From the NCBI GenBank assembly GCA_009760855.2, contig WPIO01000047.1, positions 336,501-400,500 of the forward strand: 64,000 bases of DNA, read 5' to 3'. Made by a program: the position numbers and the translations under genes. A model generated the notes under the pieces. That model ran no database searches. It saw only the letters and a list, made by a program, of their open reading frames with translations, and was not told the DNA's origin. Position 1 is the stretch's first letter; each line of letters begins with the position of its first letter. Origin of the DNA: Cristatella mucedo (lineage: Eukaryota > Bryozoa > Phylactolaemata > Cristatellidae). Of this stretch, positions 34,119 to 45,815 are shown piece by piece.

Positions 34119-35055
34119 GTAAGTGTTGGGCGTTATTGCAATCAATTATCTGTTGCCAAAATTGAATCATGCATTGCTTGCCATCATACATTGAAAATTG
34201 CTCTTAGTTTGGGTCCCATTTTGCACATTTGGAGGGTCATGTGCATTAAACCATTTACCAAATCGACTGCCATTGCATTGAATGCTCACTTACCTCTAGT
34301 GTGAGTGGTAGTGACCTGTGCCTCCAGTAGTTATGCCTATTGCTAGTGTTGCAGTTCACTCACTGTGCCATAAGTATGGATAACGTGTATGTATTTATTT
34401 TACTTTAAAATTGGTCACTGCCAGGCTAATATCTTAAAAGTGTGCCCAGTGCTAAGGCTGTGCTAGTCAGACCTGGCTATGCCTTGGTTTTCAATACTGC
34501 CAAATTCGCCGGTCACCTGTTTTTGTGGCTCACGGCTATGCTGACGATATTGTGTCGGCGATTGCCTATAGCCTGTTCACAGAACAGCCAGCTCTGCTTT
34601 TCGTGGTAGTGTTATCCCTTGGAAAAACGTGATTCGTGACAGGAGCTCAGTTCTGCTTGCCAATTTTGCTTAGAAGTTGACACACGTTTGCTGCTGGATC
34701 TCTGGATGCTTTGTAAGATACTTTTTGGGTTTCCAAGCGGCTGCCTACCTTGCCCATTCTTTTTTTAGTGAAACGACTCGTGATACTTTTCTATTTTATC
34801 CGAATGGTATCTGATTTCTTTCGTAGTTTAAATGAAGCTTGTTGTCGAATGTAAGTCAAATGTTAATCATTATGTGGTGAGAAAACAGAGTCCATCATTG
34901 CAGTCTTTCTATCAGCTTGTCGTGGTAGTATGAGTTTTTGACAGTTCGTGGTAGCATCTCTGATTATGGTTTGCTTGGCGTTGGCGCTGCCAATCAAAGG
35001 AAGAAAATTTGGCCGATGAATGCTTCTTTGTGCAAGATAACGACTATATAATGGA
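34119..35055. other. POP4 intron, no feature recognised
   Basis: Unique-looking intronic sequence; short frames only. Confidence 0.4.
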
Positions 35056-35059
35056 ATAT

Positions 35060-35270
35060 TTCTCTGTAACTCCACAAAGACTAAGTGGTGTTACAAGCGA
35101 GAGTTTTCTATAAAGGACTCAGAGCCTAAATGCCTTTTACTGTACATATGGTAGCCAACATACCTCATCTCACTCTAAAAAGACGTAGTGAAAAGCATAG
35201 CTGAGTCAAGAGGGCAGTCGAGGTAGTGAGTAGCATGCAAGTAGCAGCTCAGGACGGTTGCAAAGGACTA
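35060..35270 (-). mobile_element. LINE-B 3' fragment in POP4 intron
   Basis: 'ctgtaactccacaaagac', 'agagttttctataaaggac', 'agtagcatgcaagtagcagc' and 'gctcaggacgg' follow the LINE-B 3' UTR and terminal ORF on the minus strand. Confidence 0.65.
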
Positions 35271-36108
35271 GACACTATCGGGGCAGCTGCAGAGGGCCAT
35301 AGCCCATCAATGAACCAAGAATGTGAGTGTGAGCTACTGACCATCCATCTATCGACCATCTAGTCTTGGCAATGCAATACATGCTTCCTTTGTCTATGGC
35401 CCGTAATGGAGATCGCTTTTTCATTTTAACTGTGCCATTCTCCGAAAAGCAGCCCCTTAACGGCCACCTTAACTACAAATGCAGGTCTGCCCTATATTCA
35501 ATGCTTTAGTCCATCATGCATCAGAACTAGTTGTCTGAGTTGGTCATGCAAAGGTTTTACTTGTAAATGCAGCATAGCAAGGGCCATTGAAATCTGTACA
35601 ATCCTCAGCTCGAAGATATAGTCAAACTCGTATCGAGTGCATAGCATAGGATGCATAACGAGCAGGTTGCCAGTAATCTCCTGCCTCTAACACACTTATG
35701 CCCTTGTCATTTTACCACGTGGCAGGCTAAATATTGAAGTTTCATGAGGAAACTTGTGGCTACGCACATATGTATTCTAACTCAGGTTTAGGCGTGCTCC
35801 TAAAGTTTGTGTGTCGGAATTTCGAGTAAATGCCAGTTTGACATTTTTTAGTAGGTTTGTCTTCAGAGGAGCCAAAGTCTTACCCTTAAGGTTGTTGATT
35901 ACAACATTCAGAACTTAAGCTTTCTAACAGGAATTATGCTCGAGTAGGCCTATTGTTTTAGATAGTTTGTGTCATTTGTTGTCGTGGCTAATGTATTGTT
36001 CTTCTGTCGGTCACCGGTATCATGTCATTGTTGGGCTCTATTTATTCTGCAAGTATGCATTGAGAATAAAGTTTTAAATTTCATTTTCTATTGACTGTCA
36101 ACATCTAG
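35271..36108. other. POP4 intron, no feature recognised
   Basis: No recognised repeat or exon. The branch point/polypyrimidine region before 36109 is weak ('cattttctattgactgtc'). Confidence 0.4.
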
Positions 36109-36287
36109 ATCCTCACTCGATGTTCGATCAGCAGACGTGCAAAGCAATTTGTTAAAGGCTGATTACCACGGTTGCCTCTTGACCGTGCAGAGGTCCAAGT
36201 GTCCGTCGTATGTCGGCCTTGAAGGTATTGTCATCCAAGAGACACAGAATGCCTTCAAGATGTCAACTCGTGACCGTGGGATTAAGA
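36109..36287 (+). CDS. POP4: POP4, core RNA-binding exon
   Basis: 179 nt: 1 + 59 codons + 1. The acceptor 'caacatctag' ends at 36108 and the donor is GTAAGC at 36288. It encodes 'LLKADYHG', 'RSKCPSYVGLEGIVIQET' and 'NAFKMSTRD', matching the p29 core 'LLKADLHGAIISVTKSKCPS' and 'GILLQETKHIFKIITKED' (Sm-like beta-barrel of archaeal/eukaryal Rpp29). A nearer AG at 36131 is a tempting acceptor, but it breaks the reading frame from the 66-nt exon; 36109 keeps it. The p29 signature motif makes the gene call firm. Confidence 0.95.
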
Positions 36288-36814
36288 GTAAGCTGTCTTT
36301 ACTTGTTTTTGGGCATTGTTATCCTGTTATTTCTATAAAGTTTCATGTGATATTGCGATTCGTATAAGCTGCACTTTCACAAATGTAATTATGTTGCAAC
36401 TGCCATGCAACAGAGTACCCTAGATGTGCAGCCAGAAGGCCAACAGATCGTGCCCCACTGTTGCATTTGCTGTGTGCTCAAAAGCTGCCTTAAAAAGTCT
36501 CAAGCTGGAGCTCGGTGCATCCACTAAGCCTGTTGCTAGCTTGGATACTCGTTAGATACAAAGAGAAACTGAGAAACTGTAAACAGATGCCACAGGCCCT
36601 CGAGAGATGCTAGAAATGTGCTTGAGCGATGGAGGTCTGTACAGTTTGCCAGCCCTGACTTATAGAATAATAATAATACGTCGTTTATAGAGTACCCTAA
36701 CGAAACTAAATCCATATGCAGGTGCTTTACAAGTCACTGAAAGGGAATCGATAACCAGGGGATGTTGATGTGTTAATAATAATAACACACTTGACCAAGT
36801 GCTTTATAATAATA
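36288..36814. other. POP4 intron, no gene
   Basis: Intronic. A TAA-rich patch at about 36667-36680 and another at 36775-36810 precede the inverted LINE-A tail. Confidence 0.5.
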
Positions 36815-37905
36815 ATAACAATAATAATATTGCACTTGATAAAGCGCCCTCAGAGAACTTAATCTCTTTCTAGGCGCTTTACATTTGCTGCAAAGTGATA
36901 CGCAATAGAATAGTAAGTAAAATCATGCTTGAAAAACAAACAAAATGAATAACATGGTTAGGGGTTACATGCACTGGGTCAGCATGCAAATGTGGTTAGT
37001 GGCAGCATGAACAGTGTCAGCACGCATAAGCACATCGAGGACGAATCACAAAGACCCACTAAATGCTGTCCTAAATAGGTATGTTTTTAAGTTTCTTTTA
37101 AATGTGGTCAGGTCAGGGGATGTTCTGACGCAGGTCGGGAGGGAGTTCCAGGCTGTGGGAGCATACGAGCTAAATGCACGGTCTCCAAAGGATTTAAGGT
37201 TTGTACGAGGTATTTCTAGACTGTTGGATTCCGAAAAGCGAGTGGTACGATGCTTTGCCTGATGGGGTAGTATATCTGAAAGATAGGCTGGAGCCATAGA
37301 ATGAAGAGACCTAAAAGTGAGCGACAAAACCTTGAAGTCAATCCGTTGCTTGACTGGTAACCAGTGCAGGTCGGCGAGAAGTGGAGTAATGTGGCAACTG
37401 CGACGCTCACGACAGACAAGCCTAGCTGCAGAGTTTTGCACCAGCTGCAATCGCCTGATCGCACATGCTGGTAGGCCAGTAAGCAGTGAGTTGCAGAAGT
37501 CGAGACGAGATGTCACGAATGCATGGACCAACTTGGACGTTGTATCCTTATCTAAACAAGCCCTAATTTTAGCAATGTTATGAAGCTGAAAATAGGCTGA
37601 TTTGACTGTGGAGCTGATGTGGTCGTCTAACGAGAGGTCGCTTTGGAATATGACACCTAGATTTCGAGCTGATGCAACTGGAGATATGCTGGCAGAGCCA
37701 ATTTTGAAAGTCAGCCTTTCCAATTTCTGAATAACACTAGGTTTGCCCATAACTAGTAAGTTAGTTTTATCATCGTTTAGTTTTAGAAAATTTGCTGCCA
37801 TCCATGATCGGATGTCATCAATGCATGCAGCAAGTGAGTTGAGAGAATTTGAGAGCTGGAGGGATGTGAGGAATCAAAGCAAAAGTACAACTAAACTTCA
37901 TATAT
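36815..37905 (-). mobile_element. LINE-A, young 5'-truncated copy in POP4 intron
   Basis: (TAA)n tail from about 36810, hairpin, complete 3' UTR and a clean 251-codon C-terminal ORF (37801-37046; from 'AANFLKLNDDKTNLLVMGKP' to 'FRTAFSGSL'). It continues, frameshifted, to about 37890. It is almost identical in protein to the 56445-59396 copy, so insertion is recent. Its orientation is opposite to POP4. Confidence 0.9.
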
Positions 37906-37990
37906 TCAACATATGAGAGCTTTCAGAGAACTCAATCACTTTCTAAGCGCTTTACATTTGCTCAGTGTCATGCTTGGATTCGATTACAAC
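37905..37990 (-). mobile_element. LINE-A 3'-end remnant
   Basis: 'agctttcagagaactcaatc' and 'gcgctttacatttgctcagt' are a second minus-strand 3' end directly behind the young copy. Confidence 0.55.
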
Positions 37991-38039
37991 AGTGTCATGC
38001 TTAGGCCAACATGCTGAGACAATCTCGTTCTGAAGTTCA

Positions 38040-39240
38040 AATATCTCGGTCAAAGACAATTAGTCCTCTAGACCCTAGCCCCACTGTCCTGCTTCTACGA
38101 TGTATGGATCTGCTGCTGTGATGCATAATTAACAGTCATCAGCCTCAGGTTGTGTCTCAGCACCTTTCAAAAAGGTAACAGTTAGGCCACTACTCAAGAA
38201 AGCCTCACTAGACCAAGAGAACTCATGCAACTTATGTCTAGTCTCTCTTCGACAGTTCCTATCAAAGATATTGGAACGATTCGTGGCAGACCAGCTGAAT
38301 TTGTTTATGGAAACTTCAAACCTTGCTGCTAAGTTCTAGCCTGCTTTAAGAGCTAACTCCACTGAGTCACCATTGCTTTGGGTGTATAACTACTTTCTTA
38401 GGATACAGACTTATGTAGAGTCTCTCTGCTTGTTTTGATCGATCTTTCGGTGGCTTTTGATACTATCTATCACCAAGTCCTTCTCAATCACCTGTCATCT
38501 TGCCTGGGTATCACTGGTACTGCACTGCAATGGTTTAAGTCTATCTCAGTTGCAGACTCCAGAGTATTGGTGTGAACTGACAAACATCATCCGAGGAACC
38601 ACTTCAATACAGGGTACCTCAGTGCTCTATACCTGATCCGGTTCTTTTCACGGTTTATACTGCCCTTCTTGCAGTTGTGATTGCCTGGCACAACCTAGGC
38701 TTTCATTCTATGGAGATGAAGTTTAGTTGTACTTTTGCTTTGATTCCTCACATCCCTCCAGCTCTTCGAATTCTCTCAACTCCCTTGCTGCATTTATTGA
38801 CGACATCAGCACATGAATGGTAGCAGTTTTTTTAAATTGAGTGATGTTAAAACCAGCTTAATAGTTATAGGCAAACCAACCATGGTTCAGAAATTGGAAA
38901 GGTTAACTCACAATCGGCTCTGCTAGTATATCTCCTGCTGAATCTGCACGAAATCTAGGTGTCGTGTTCCAAAGTGACCTTTCATTAGATGGCTACATCA
39001 TCAGCTTCACAGTGAAGTGTGCCTACTTTTAGCTGTGTAACATTGCTCAAAGTCGAGCTTGCTTTAGACAGGGATACCACATCTAAATCCGTCCATACAT
39101 TTGTGACATTCCGTCTTGACTACTGTAACTCACTGCTTGCTAGTCTACCGGCCTGTGCACTCAGGGGCTTACAGCTGGTGCGGAACTCTGCAGCTAGACT
39201 TGTGTGTCGTGAGCGCGCAGTTGCCGCGTTATACCACTTT
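38040..39240 (+). mobile_element. LINE-A RT to C-terminal fragment in POP4 intron
   Basis: Decayed plus-strand copy: RT region from 'SLRLCLST' through the AFDTI, GVPQGS and YADD-equivalent blocks, to 'LDYCNSLLASLPACALRGLQ' (39019-39243), where it is cut off without a tail. Confidence 0.75.
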
Positions 39241-39245
39241 TAGTA

Positions 39246-39800
39246 ATAAAAAAATATTAATTATACATTTTACATAGCACCCTCAGAAAACTCAGTCTCT
39301 TTCTAGGCACTGTACATTTGCTGCAAAGGAAGTACGATCAATGGTTAGTGGCAACATGCAAGTGTCAGCATGCATAATCACATATAGGACGAAAGACGGG
39401 ACTCACTAAATGCTGTCATAAATAAATGCGTTTTTAGTTTTTTTTTTCAAATTGTGCTAAGTCGAGGGATGTCGTGACGCAAGTCGGGAGTGAGTTATAG
39501 GCTTAGGGAGCATATGAACTAAAGGCACGGTCTCCAAAGCATTTGAGGTTTGTACGAGGTGTAGGTAAACAGTTAGATTCCGAAAATTGGGTGGTACGAT
39601 GCTTAGTCTGGTGTGGAAGTAGATCTGATAGGTAGGCTGGAGCCAAAGAAGGAAGGGACCCTAAAATTGAATGAAAAAACATTGGTTGCTTAACTGGGAA
39701 CCAGTGCAGGTCGGCAAGAAATGGTGAGATGTGGCAACTGCGGTGCTCACGACAGATAAGCCTAGCTGCCGAGTTTTGCACTAGCTGTAAGTGCCTGTGG
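39246..39800 (-). mobile_element. LINE-A 3' fragment in POP4 intron
   Basis: Tail and hairpin at 39246-39320, 3' UTR, then minus C-terminal ORF up to the '[20 protein letters not shown]' region (39823-39503). It abuts the preceding copy directly. Confidence 0.75.
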
Positions 39801-39869
39801 ATTATCGTGTCATATCGTAGCAATCAAACAATGATGACATGTCGGATGGGGGATTTTGCTTTGGGTCCT

Positions 39870-40425
39870 AGTCCAGCAGAGTATCAACTTCAAGGTTATG
39901 TCACTCACTTTTAGGTCCTTTCATTCTTTGGCTCCAGCCTACCTATCAGATCTACTCCCCCACCAAGCTAAACATCGTATCACCTGCTTTTCGGAATCTA
40001 ATCGTCTACCTATACCTCGTACAAACCTCAAATTCTTCGGGAACCGTGCCTTTAGTTTGCATGCTCGCGAAGCCTGGAACTTCACTTCCGACTTGTGTCA
40101 CGACATCCCCTGACTCGGCTACCTTTAGAAGATGCTAAAAATGCATCTATTTATCGCAGCATTTAGTGGGTCCCTGTGATTTTTCCTTTACATGCTTATG
40201 CATGCTGACACTGTGCAAGGTGCCTCTAACCATGCTTGCATCCTGATCCTGGACATGTCACCCTTAACCATGTTATTCTTGTTGTTATTGAGCATGGTAA
40301 CACTTATTATTAGTTCATGCTTCCTTTGCAGCAAATTTTAAGTTCCTAGAAAGAGATTGAGTTCCCTGAGGTGCTATATCAAATGTATTATTGTTATTGT
40401 TATTATGTTAATTAATGCTGAATGG
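39870..40425 (+). mobile_element. LINE-A 3' fragment in POP4 intron
   Basis: C-terminal ORF ('SLTFRSFHSLAPAYLSDLLP'), 3' UTR, hairpin and (TTATTG)n-like tail ending near 40425, about 130 bp before the last POP4 exon. Confidence 0.8.
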
Positions 40426-40558
40426 CTACTACCTGAATATTGTTGAAAACTACTTTAGTGACTTGTCTTAAGTATAATCTTGTGTCAAGTACTTTGCCCT
40501 CGACTAGCTAGATGGGCTTCTCCACACTCTCGTGTTATATTTGTGTGTATTTTTTTAG

Positions 40559-40695
40559 CTATACCCAAGAAGAATTCCATATTCGTCTTCCAGCTTCGTG
40601 GCTACGAGTTTCAACTATTTGGCAACCACTTTGCTACAAAACCGGCCGAGCGTGCTAGTAAGAAGTTTAAGGCCAAGTCTACAATTGACTTGTAG
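40559..40695 (+). CDS. POP4: POP4, last coding exon with stop
   Basis: The acceptor is 'gtgtgtatttttttag' ending at 40558. Two bases complete the split codon, then 44 codons and TAG (40693-40695). It encodes 'IPKKNSIFVFQLRGYEFQLF' and the family's hallmark C-terminus 'ERASKKFKAKSTIDL' (compare animal p29 'ERSAKKFKAKGTIDL'). The four exons sum to 624 nt, exactly 208 codons with stop, close to the roughly 220 residues of animal p29 once a short N-terminal exon is added. Expected to be expressed constitutively (family knowledge). Confidence 0.95.
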
Positions 40696-40990
40696 AGACT
40701 TGATGTTTGAGCCAATTACGTTTGCATACAAAGCTAGACTTCGGGTAATAGACACCGAGCTTGTACTCGTGAACTATTATTCACGAATGGTTCTGTATCT
40801 GCACTGCAACATCAGGCTGCAGAAAAATGTTGCTGCCATATCCAACTTGCATGTTTTGAACTGGATGCCCTTGCATGGCCTCGGTGACGTTCTGGCTATG
40901 CAAGTGGTGCCGATGCAGATCCGTGAAACGGCAATAGTTTGGTTGGGCATCTCTTCGAATAAATTCCGACTTGGACTCGCCTCATAGCAA
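40696..40990 (+). other. POP4: POP4 3' UTR with AATAAA at 40958-40963
   Basis: Non-repetitive DNA after the stop. The first good poly(A) hexamer, AATAAA, is 263 bp downstream of the stop, with cleavage expected at about 40975-40990. A 129-codon frame over this stretch is not conserved with anything I know. Confidence 0.55.
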
Positions 40991-41425
40991 CGGTCGTTCA
41001 ATATTACCTGCACCTGCAGGCTCATGCTAGCTGGCCTTTGCTTGCTGAACCTTGCTTGTTGTCCAAGCTTCTTTTGTCGTATTTATATTAAGAGTGAACA
41101 GTGATTTCAATGCGGTCAGCGTTAGGCATTCTACCAATGCTCACTATTGACAGCATCCATCTTCTTCACCATCGTTGGTCGTACTTCATGTGTATTGCTC
41201 ACTGGCTGTTTTTACGCCGTGTGCCATTTTTCACGGTAATTGTCAGTGATGTGAAAATTAACGTACTCACTAGTTCCATATTAAATATACACTGGTCAAA
41301 ATAGCGTTTCGAATAACTGACCTGGAGTGACCTCGTTTACCAACCGAAGACTGGGAGACGAATAGAAGCTTGATAGATTGTTAGTGTTAGCCACGTCACT
41401 TTTAGTAGGGTAAATAAATTTGTTA
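40991..41425. other. No gene recognised
   Basis: Region downstream of POP4 without a supported feature. Confidence 0.4.
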
Positions 41426-41512
41426 TCTTCCTTTGCAGCAAATGTAAAGTGCCTAGAAAGAGACTGAGTTCTCTGAGGGTGCTATATCAAATTTATTATA
41501 ATAATTATTATT
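41426..41512 (+). mobile_element. LINE-A 3'-end-only copy
   Basis: 'cctttgcagcaaatgtaaag', hairpin, then (TTATAAT)n-like tail. It starts at the same internal site as the 10166 mini-copy. Confidence 0.7.
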
Positions 41513-41587
41513 ATTTGTGCAGGAGCACTTTTGGCAGATCCTATCGACTTCTTGGCTGCCCTTTCAGCCTCGAGTCTGCCGTGCACG

Positions 41588-41675
41588 TTTGGCCCAGCGG
41601 TCAAGGTGCTCCCTCCGAGCGCCTGAATAGAGATTAAGTTCTCTTAGGGTGCCATACAAATGAATTATATTTTTA
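41588..41675 (+). mobile_element. SINE-A, internally deleted
   Basis: A-box-like 'tggcccagcggtcaaggtg' jumps directly to the 3' part 'gcgcctgaatagagattaag' and 'caaatgaattata'. The B-box segment is missing. Confidence 0.75.
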
Positions 41676-41789
41676 TTTACGTTCTCGTTGACATGCAGAC
41701 TCGATCTGTTGCCACTGGCTTGCACTAAAGCAAGCTTGTCATCAAACTGCCGGTTTACGGTTTAATATTTAGATAAAAATAGTTATGCA

Positions 41790-41850
41790 CTGTAGGACCT
41801 GCCTAGGAGAAGCTTCTGTCGCCAACACTTTTTAAGTGAAAGACTGTTAA
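41790..41850 (-). mobile_element. LINE-B short fragment
   Basis: 'gtaggacctgcctaggagaa' and 'agcttctgtcgccaac' match the inverted 'GDRSFSSAGPRLW' block of LINE-B. Confidence 0.55.
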
Positions 41851-42477
41851 TAATAATACTAATATATTGATAATGCTTGCTCAAAAATTTGGCAAGCCTG
41901 GAGATCGAGACGTGATCTAAAATATTTCAGCCTTTGTCGGACTGCTGGCCAACAGAATTTTGTTTTAACAAGATTCGCTAGAGTTAAGGAACCAGTATGT
42001 GTAACAAATTGTGCGAATAAAGAACTTGGTTTTACTAATAATGTGCAAAGTCATGCAAAATGACTGCTGCTTCATACCCAGTGCTATTTTTCGCTTCTGA
42101 CATAGTCGCCATTTTCGATGTAAATGGCCCAGTGAAATTTACTAGATGCACCAAATACACCCGTTCTCTAAAATGTATCTCAACTATGCTGTCAGGCCTT
42201 TTTTGAGCAATCAAAAATTATTTGGTCCCTGCTATTATAATATACGCAGCCGTAGGCCGAACACAGTTCCAAATAATGGGAGGAGAAATCGATGACATCA
42301 ACAAAGGGAAAACCTCCTATAAGAATGACGGACGAACAAAGAACTAAAATTCATTTGGGCTATTTCATAGGTCTAACTCTCACTGTTTGCCAAGTACTTG
42401 TACTAAATTGGATTACCCTCTTTATTTCTATCGAAACTACTTTAGTACTGTAGATCTCAGTGGTTTTAGTATTTCAG
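41851..42477. other. No gene recognised
   Basis: AT-rich; no supported feature before the candidate exon at 42478. Confidence 0.4.
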
Positions 42478-42699
42478 GTGGCTGCTATGACGTCAACAGA
42501 AGTTGTCAGCAGTTTCACCTTAACCATTCCTGAAGAAGTGTCAATTCTCAGAGCTGTCACAAAACTATCGAGAGGGTGGTACTTGGACTATATAAGATTG
42601 TTTTTTCTTCGCGTTCTAACAGTGCCAGCAAAAACTATCCTTCGAAAACTGCAGCTCCTTCAAAAAACCCGAGAAACTGCTAAGAAAGCTAATTTGTGA
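42478..42699 (+). CDS. Candidate terminal exon, weakly PLAT-like (low confidence)
   Basis: A phase-0 frame behind the acceptor-like 'gttttagtatttcag' (ending 42477), 73 codons to TGA. The segment 'FTLTIPEEVSILRAVTK' followed by 'RGWYLDYIRL' is reminiscent of a PLAT/LH2 beta-sandwich, where a W-x-LD-x-I motif follows a strand of this kind. The rest ('ILRKLQLLQKTRETAKKANL') is basic. No partner exon was found, so this may be a chance frame or a fragment of a larger gene. Confidence 0.2.
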   Translation: MAAMTSTEVVSSFTLTIPEEVSILRAVTKLSRGWYLDYIRLFFLRVLTVPAKTILRKLQLLQKTRETAKKANL

Positions 42700-42829
42700 T
42701 AGTTTTCGCACCTAGTTTGCTAAACAATTGCGGTAATATCATATTGCCTTGATTGCGTAAAACTGCAACATGAAAAATGGGTACTGGATTCCGGAATGCA
42801 CAGTTTTATTGTGCCATCAGGGTATACAG

Positions 42830-43780
42830 CACCCTAAGAGAACCGAATCTCTTTCTAGGCACTTGTCGTATGCTGAAAAAGATGCGCGTCAAGTGGTTAG
42901 TAACAATGTTCGTACTTTAAGAATTTGCACGTAAATGAAGGACAATTCATTTGAACGGAGCGAAATCTGTGAGAAGTAGGCTAGCGTGTAGCTTTTTTTA
43001 ATGTCAAATCAGTGGGTAGTGAGCTCCAGGCAGCATAGAAGCTGCAGATATGGTCTCTTTAAAGATTTGCAGTATGTTGGGAGCACAACCAAGCCTGCAG
43101 ATTGAGAAGAGCACCTGCTATGACCGGACTGTCCGATGAGAAACTGATTCAAATAAGTAAGTCTCAGCAATGGAATGACCTAAAGGGTGACAAAATCTTT
43201 ACGTCGCTACGCTGCTTTGATGAGGAGCCCGGGCAAATACGTAGGATGTGGTGTTCCAGGGCAGTTTCGACGCTAACGACAGACTAGCCTAGCTTCAAGG
43301 TTGTAGACCAACTGTACTACTGTAGACTGCCTTGGTGTACACGCAGTAAGACCCACAAATAACATGCTGTAGACGTCTAGTCGGGATATCACGAATGCAT
43401 GGACCTGTTCGCTGTAGTATCTTAAGCTAAACGAGTCCAAATTTTTGCAGTGTTACAGAGGTGAAAGTGGACGTGGCTGTGAGTTGACGTTACCATCGAG
43501 TGAAATTTCGTTTTAGAATGAGACAGTTGAATTTCTTCCAGGCGCTGCAATCAATACTCTACCGAGGCCGTTTTTAGGGTTAGGTTTTTCAATTTCTCAA
43601 TGAAACCTGATTTGACTAGAATTAGCGAGTTGTTTTTATTATCTTCATTCAACTTTTCAGGGGTTTGCTGCTATCCAAGAGTGAATGACAGCAAAAGATG
43701 CCTCAAGGTGTGGCAAGTTCGAGACGGTGGAAGGTAGAGATGAATCAAAGCGAAATTATTGTCTCTGCATCATTTACCTG
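42830..43780 (-). mobile_element. Divergent L2-like LINE, minus, 3' half
   Basis: Hairpin remnant 'cagcaccctaagagaaccg' at 42827-42850, then eroded 3' UTR and C-terminal ORF ('gacagactagcctagcttc', 'gggatatcacgaatgcatgg'), extending to the 'LKLNDDKTNLL' homologue near 43640. Clearly older than LINE-A copies such as 36815. Confidence 0.65.
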
Positions 43781-45405
43781 AAAATATCGACGCGAGAAAG
43801 AATATTAATTGCAAAAACCATACCTAAAGTGGATCTTTATGCAAGTCATACTTCAAAGGCTCACTCGAAGACTGTTGGCCCTCGACGTAAACTTTCTGAA
43901 TTGTCCCACTGAGATATTAGCTAAACCATGGTAGCAGTGTCTATGATGTCTCGGCGAGAAGGCAGGTAAGCAAGGAGGATTTGGTACCGATGGTATCAAA
44001 AGCTGTCAGATCGGATCCTGTAGAGCTGCTCTTTACACTCTGATTCGGCCAGTATTTCTGAACAGGTCCTTGTACTCTATACTCGTCGCAGTGCTGACTC
44101 TGGGGAGTGATAACAGGCGCTAGAATTCAACATCTGAGTCTTAGTTCAGGCGTAAGGCGCCTATACTTCAAGATCCGGGTCACGGATTAGACCCCTGAAG
44201 CAAGCATTAGTTCAGGCTCTTTAAGTGCCATTTAAATAGGTTATACCTGTTGGCCGATCAATACTATTTTCATTAATAAGTAACCAACCAACCTAGGATA
44301 ATTTTCGTGATGTGAATATAAATTGTGCTCTATATCTGTTAGTCAACCGGATGCCATTGAACCTCATTTTAGGCACATCCCTGAATTTCGTGACTGAAGA
44401 CTAACCAAGTGGCCACATTTGTTCACTAGCTGTAAATGCTAAGTGGATTTCGGCAACTTGGCCAATCATTAGTCGCACTCGTCTTGTTTATGCAGAGAAC
44501 CGTGGCGCTAGTAAGATCTTCAGCCTGCACTTTAGTAAGCTATCAGTAATTCTGGACATGGATTAGACATTTTAATTCTGTTCAGGGCCCGAACTTGATG
44601 ACTAGCCTCGGGAAGGGGCAGTCATTTGAACTAAACTATCAAATATCAAACAGCCTTTAAAGAATACACCAAGACTAACAACTTTGATTTTTGCACCTAT
44701 TAGCAGAAACAAGTAAATTATTCCAACTTTTACTTAATGGTTTTCTATGAAACGATAGGCCATACTAGCGCTTAGTTTGAGAAAATTGGCGGACATAACC
44801 ATACCAGGCGTCTGCAAAGCAGGTGTTCAGTTTAGCAATTGCTGCTGATTTTAATGACAACGTACAGACAGGCATCGCCAGCTTGGATGCAATAGCCAGT
44901 GCCGTAGTCGAACTGTCTTTTCTATAGTAATGCTCGGTGTTAATATACTAAAATGTACCAAAATCTTAGCCAGCAAGAAGCCGTCACAGCACTTACATCA
45001 CTGAAGGCATTTGGAGGCATGCAGCATTGAATTTCTTGAGTTTTAAGACCAACCTATTCGCAAATTTTTATCACGGTAATAGCGTAATGAATTTTCGGCA
45101 TCTGACAATACTCAGCCACACTAATCTAGTTTATGAAGATCACCAAAGCGCTAGTAAAATATTGAGCGAGCCCTTCGGCAAGTAATCCCTAATCTCAGAC
45201 AGGCATTGAACATTAAAGCATGTACAAAGACCGAACACGAGTACTAGCTGTCAAGGCAGCCTTATTAATTAAGTTTTTTCTTTCCGTCAAACAAAGAGGA
45301 TACTTAAGTTGGCGACATCCGATTAACGAGCGTCCGCAAGACAGATGCTCAGTTTTAATATTGCAACAGCTCTTTTGTAGGGCTTGGTAATGTAATTTAT
45401 CTCCA
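43781..45405. other. No gene recognised
   Basis: 1.6 kb of AT-rich sequence with only short frames and no repeat ends that I recognise. Confidence 0.4.
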
Positions 45406-45409
45406 TCTG

Positions 45410-45815
45410 CAACTTCACAAAGCCATAAAGACTACGTGGGTGTTACGCAGGAGAGTTTTGTATAGCCCACTCACAGCCTAAGCGGCTTTCGGTATGAATT
45501 CGATAGCCAACAGACTTCGTCTCACGAAACAAAGAGAAAGTGGGAAGCATAGCAGAGTCAGGAGAGAAGTTGAGGTATTGAGTAGCATGGAAGTAGCAGC
45601 TCAGGACCGCTGGAAAGGATGAGCCATAGTCGGCAGCAGGAGAGTAGTTGTCGTTACCTAAGAATTGTGGAAGCGAGTTCCACAGTCGATGACCTGCAAA
45701 GCTAAAGCTTCTGTCGCCAACGGTCTTTAAGCGGAGGAATGGAACAGCTAATCTATTGTTCATACAGGACCTGAGTGCACGAGGAGGCTGAAACTGGTGC
45801 AGCAGTTCAGCTAGG
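45410..45815 (-). mobile_element. LINE-B 3' fragment
   Basis: Minus frame 45763-45443: 'NNRLAVPFLRLKTVGDRSFS' and 'GHRLWNSLPQFLGNDNYSPA' are about as well kept as the 21590 copy. The 3' UTR begins at 'tgcaacttcacaaagcc'. SINE-B is inserted at its upstream end. Confidence 0.75.

Noticed and set aside
36132-36287. POP4 exon starting at the nearer AG (36131)
   Set aside because: It shifts the frame relative to the 34053-34118 exon; the AG at 36108 keeps it.
40598-40987. 129-codon plus frame over the POP4 3' end
   Set aside because: Wrong frame relative to the conserved p29 C-terminus; likely a chance frame across the 3' UTR.
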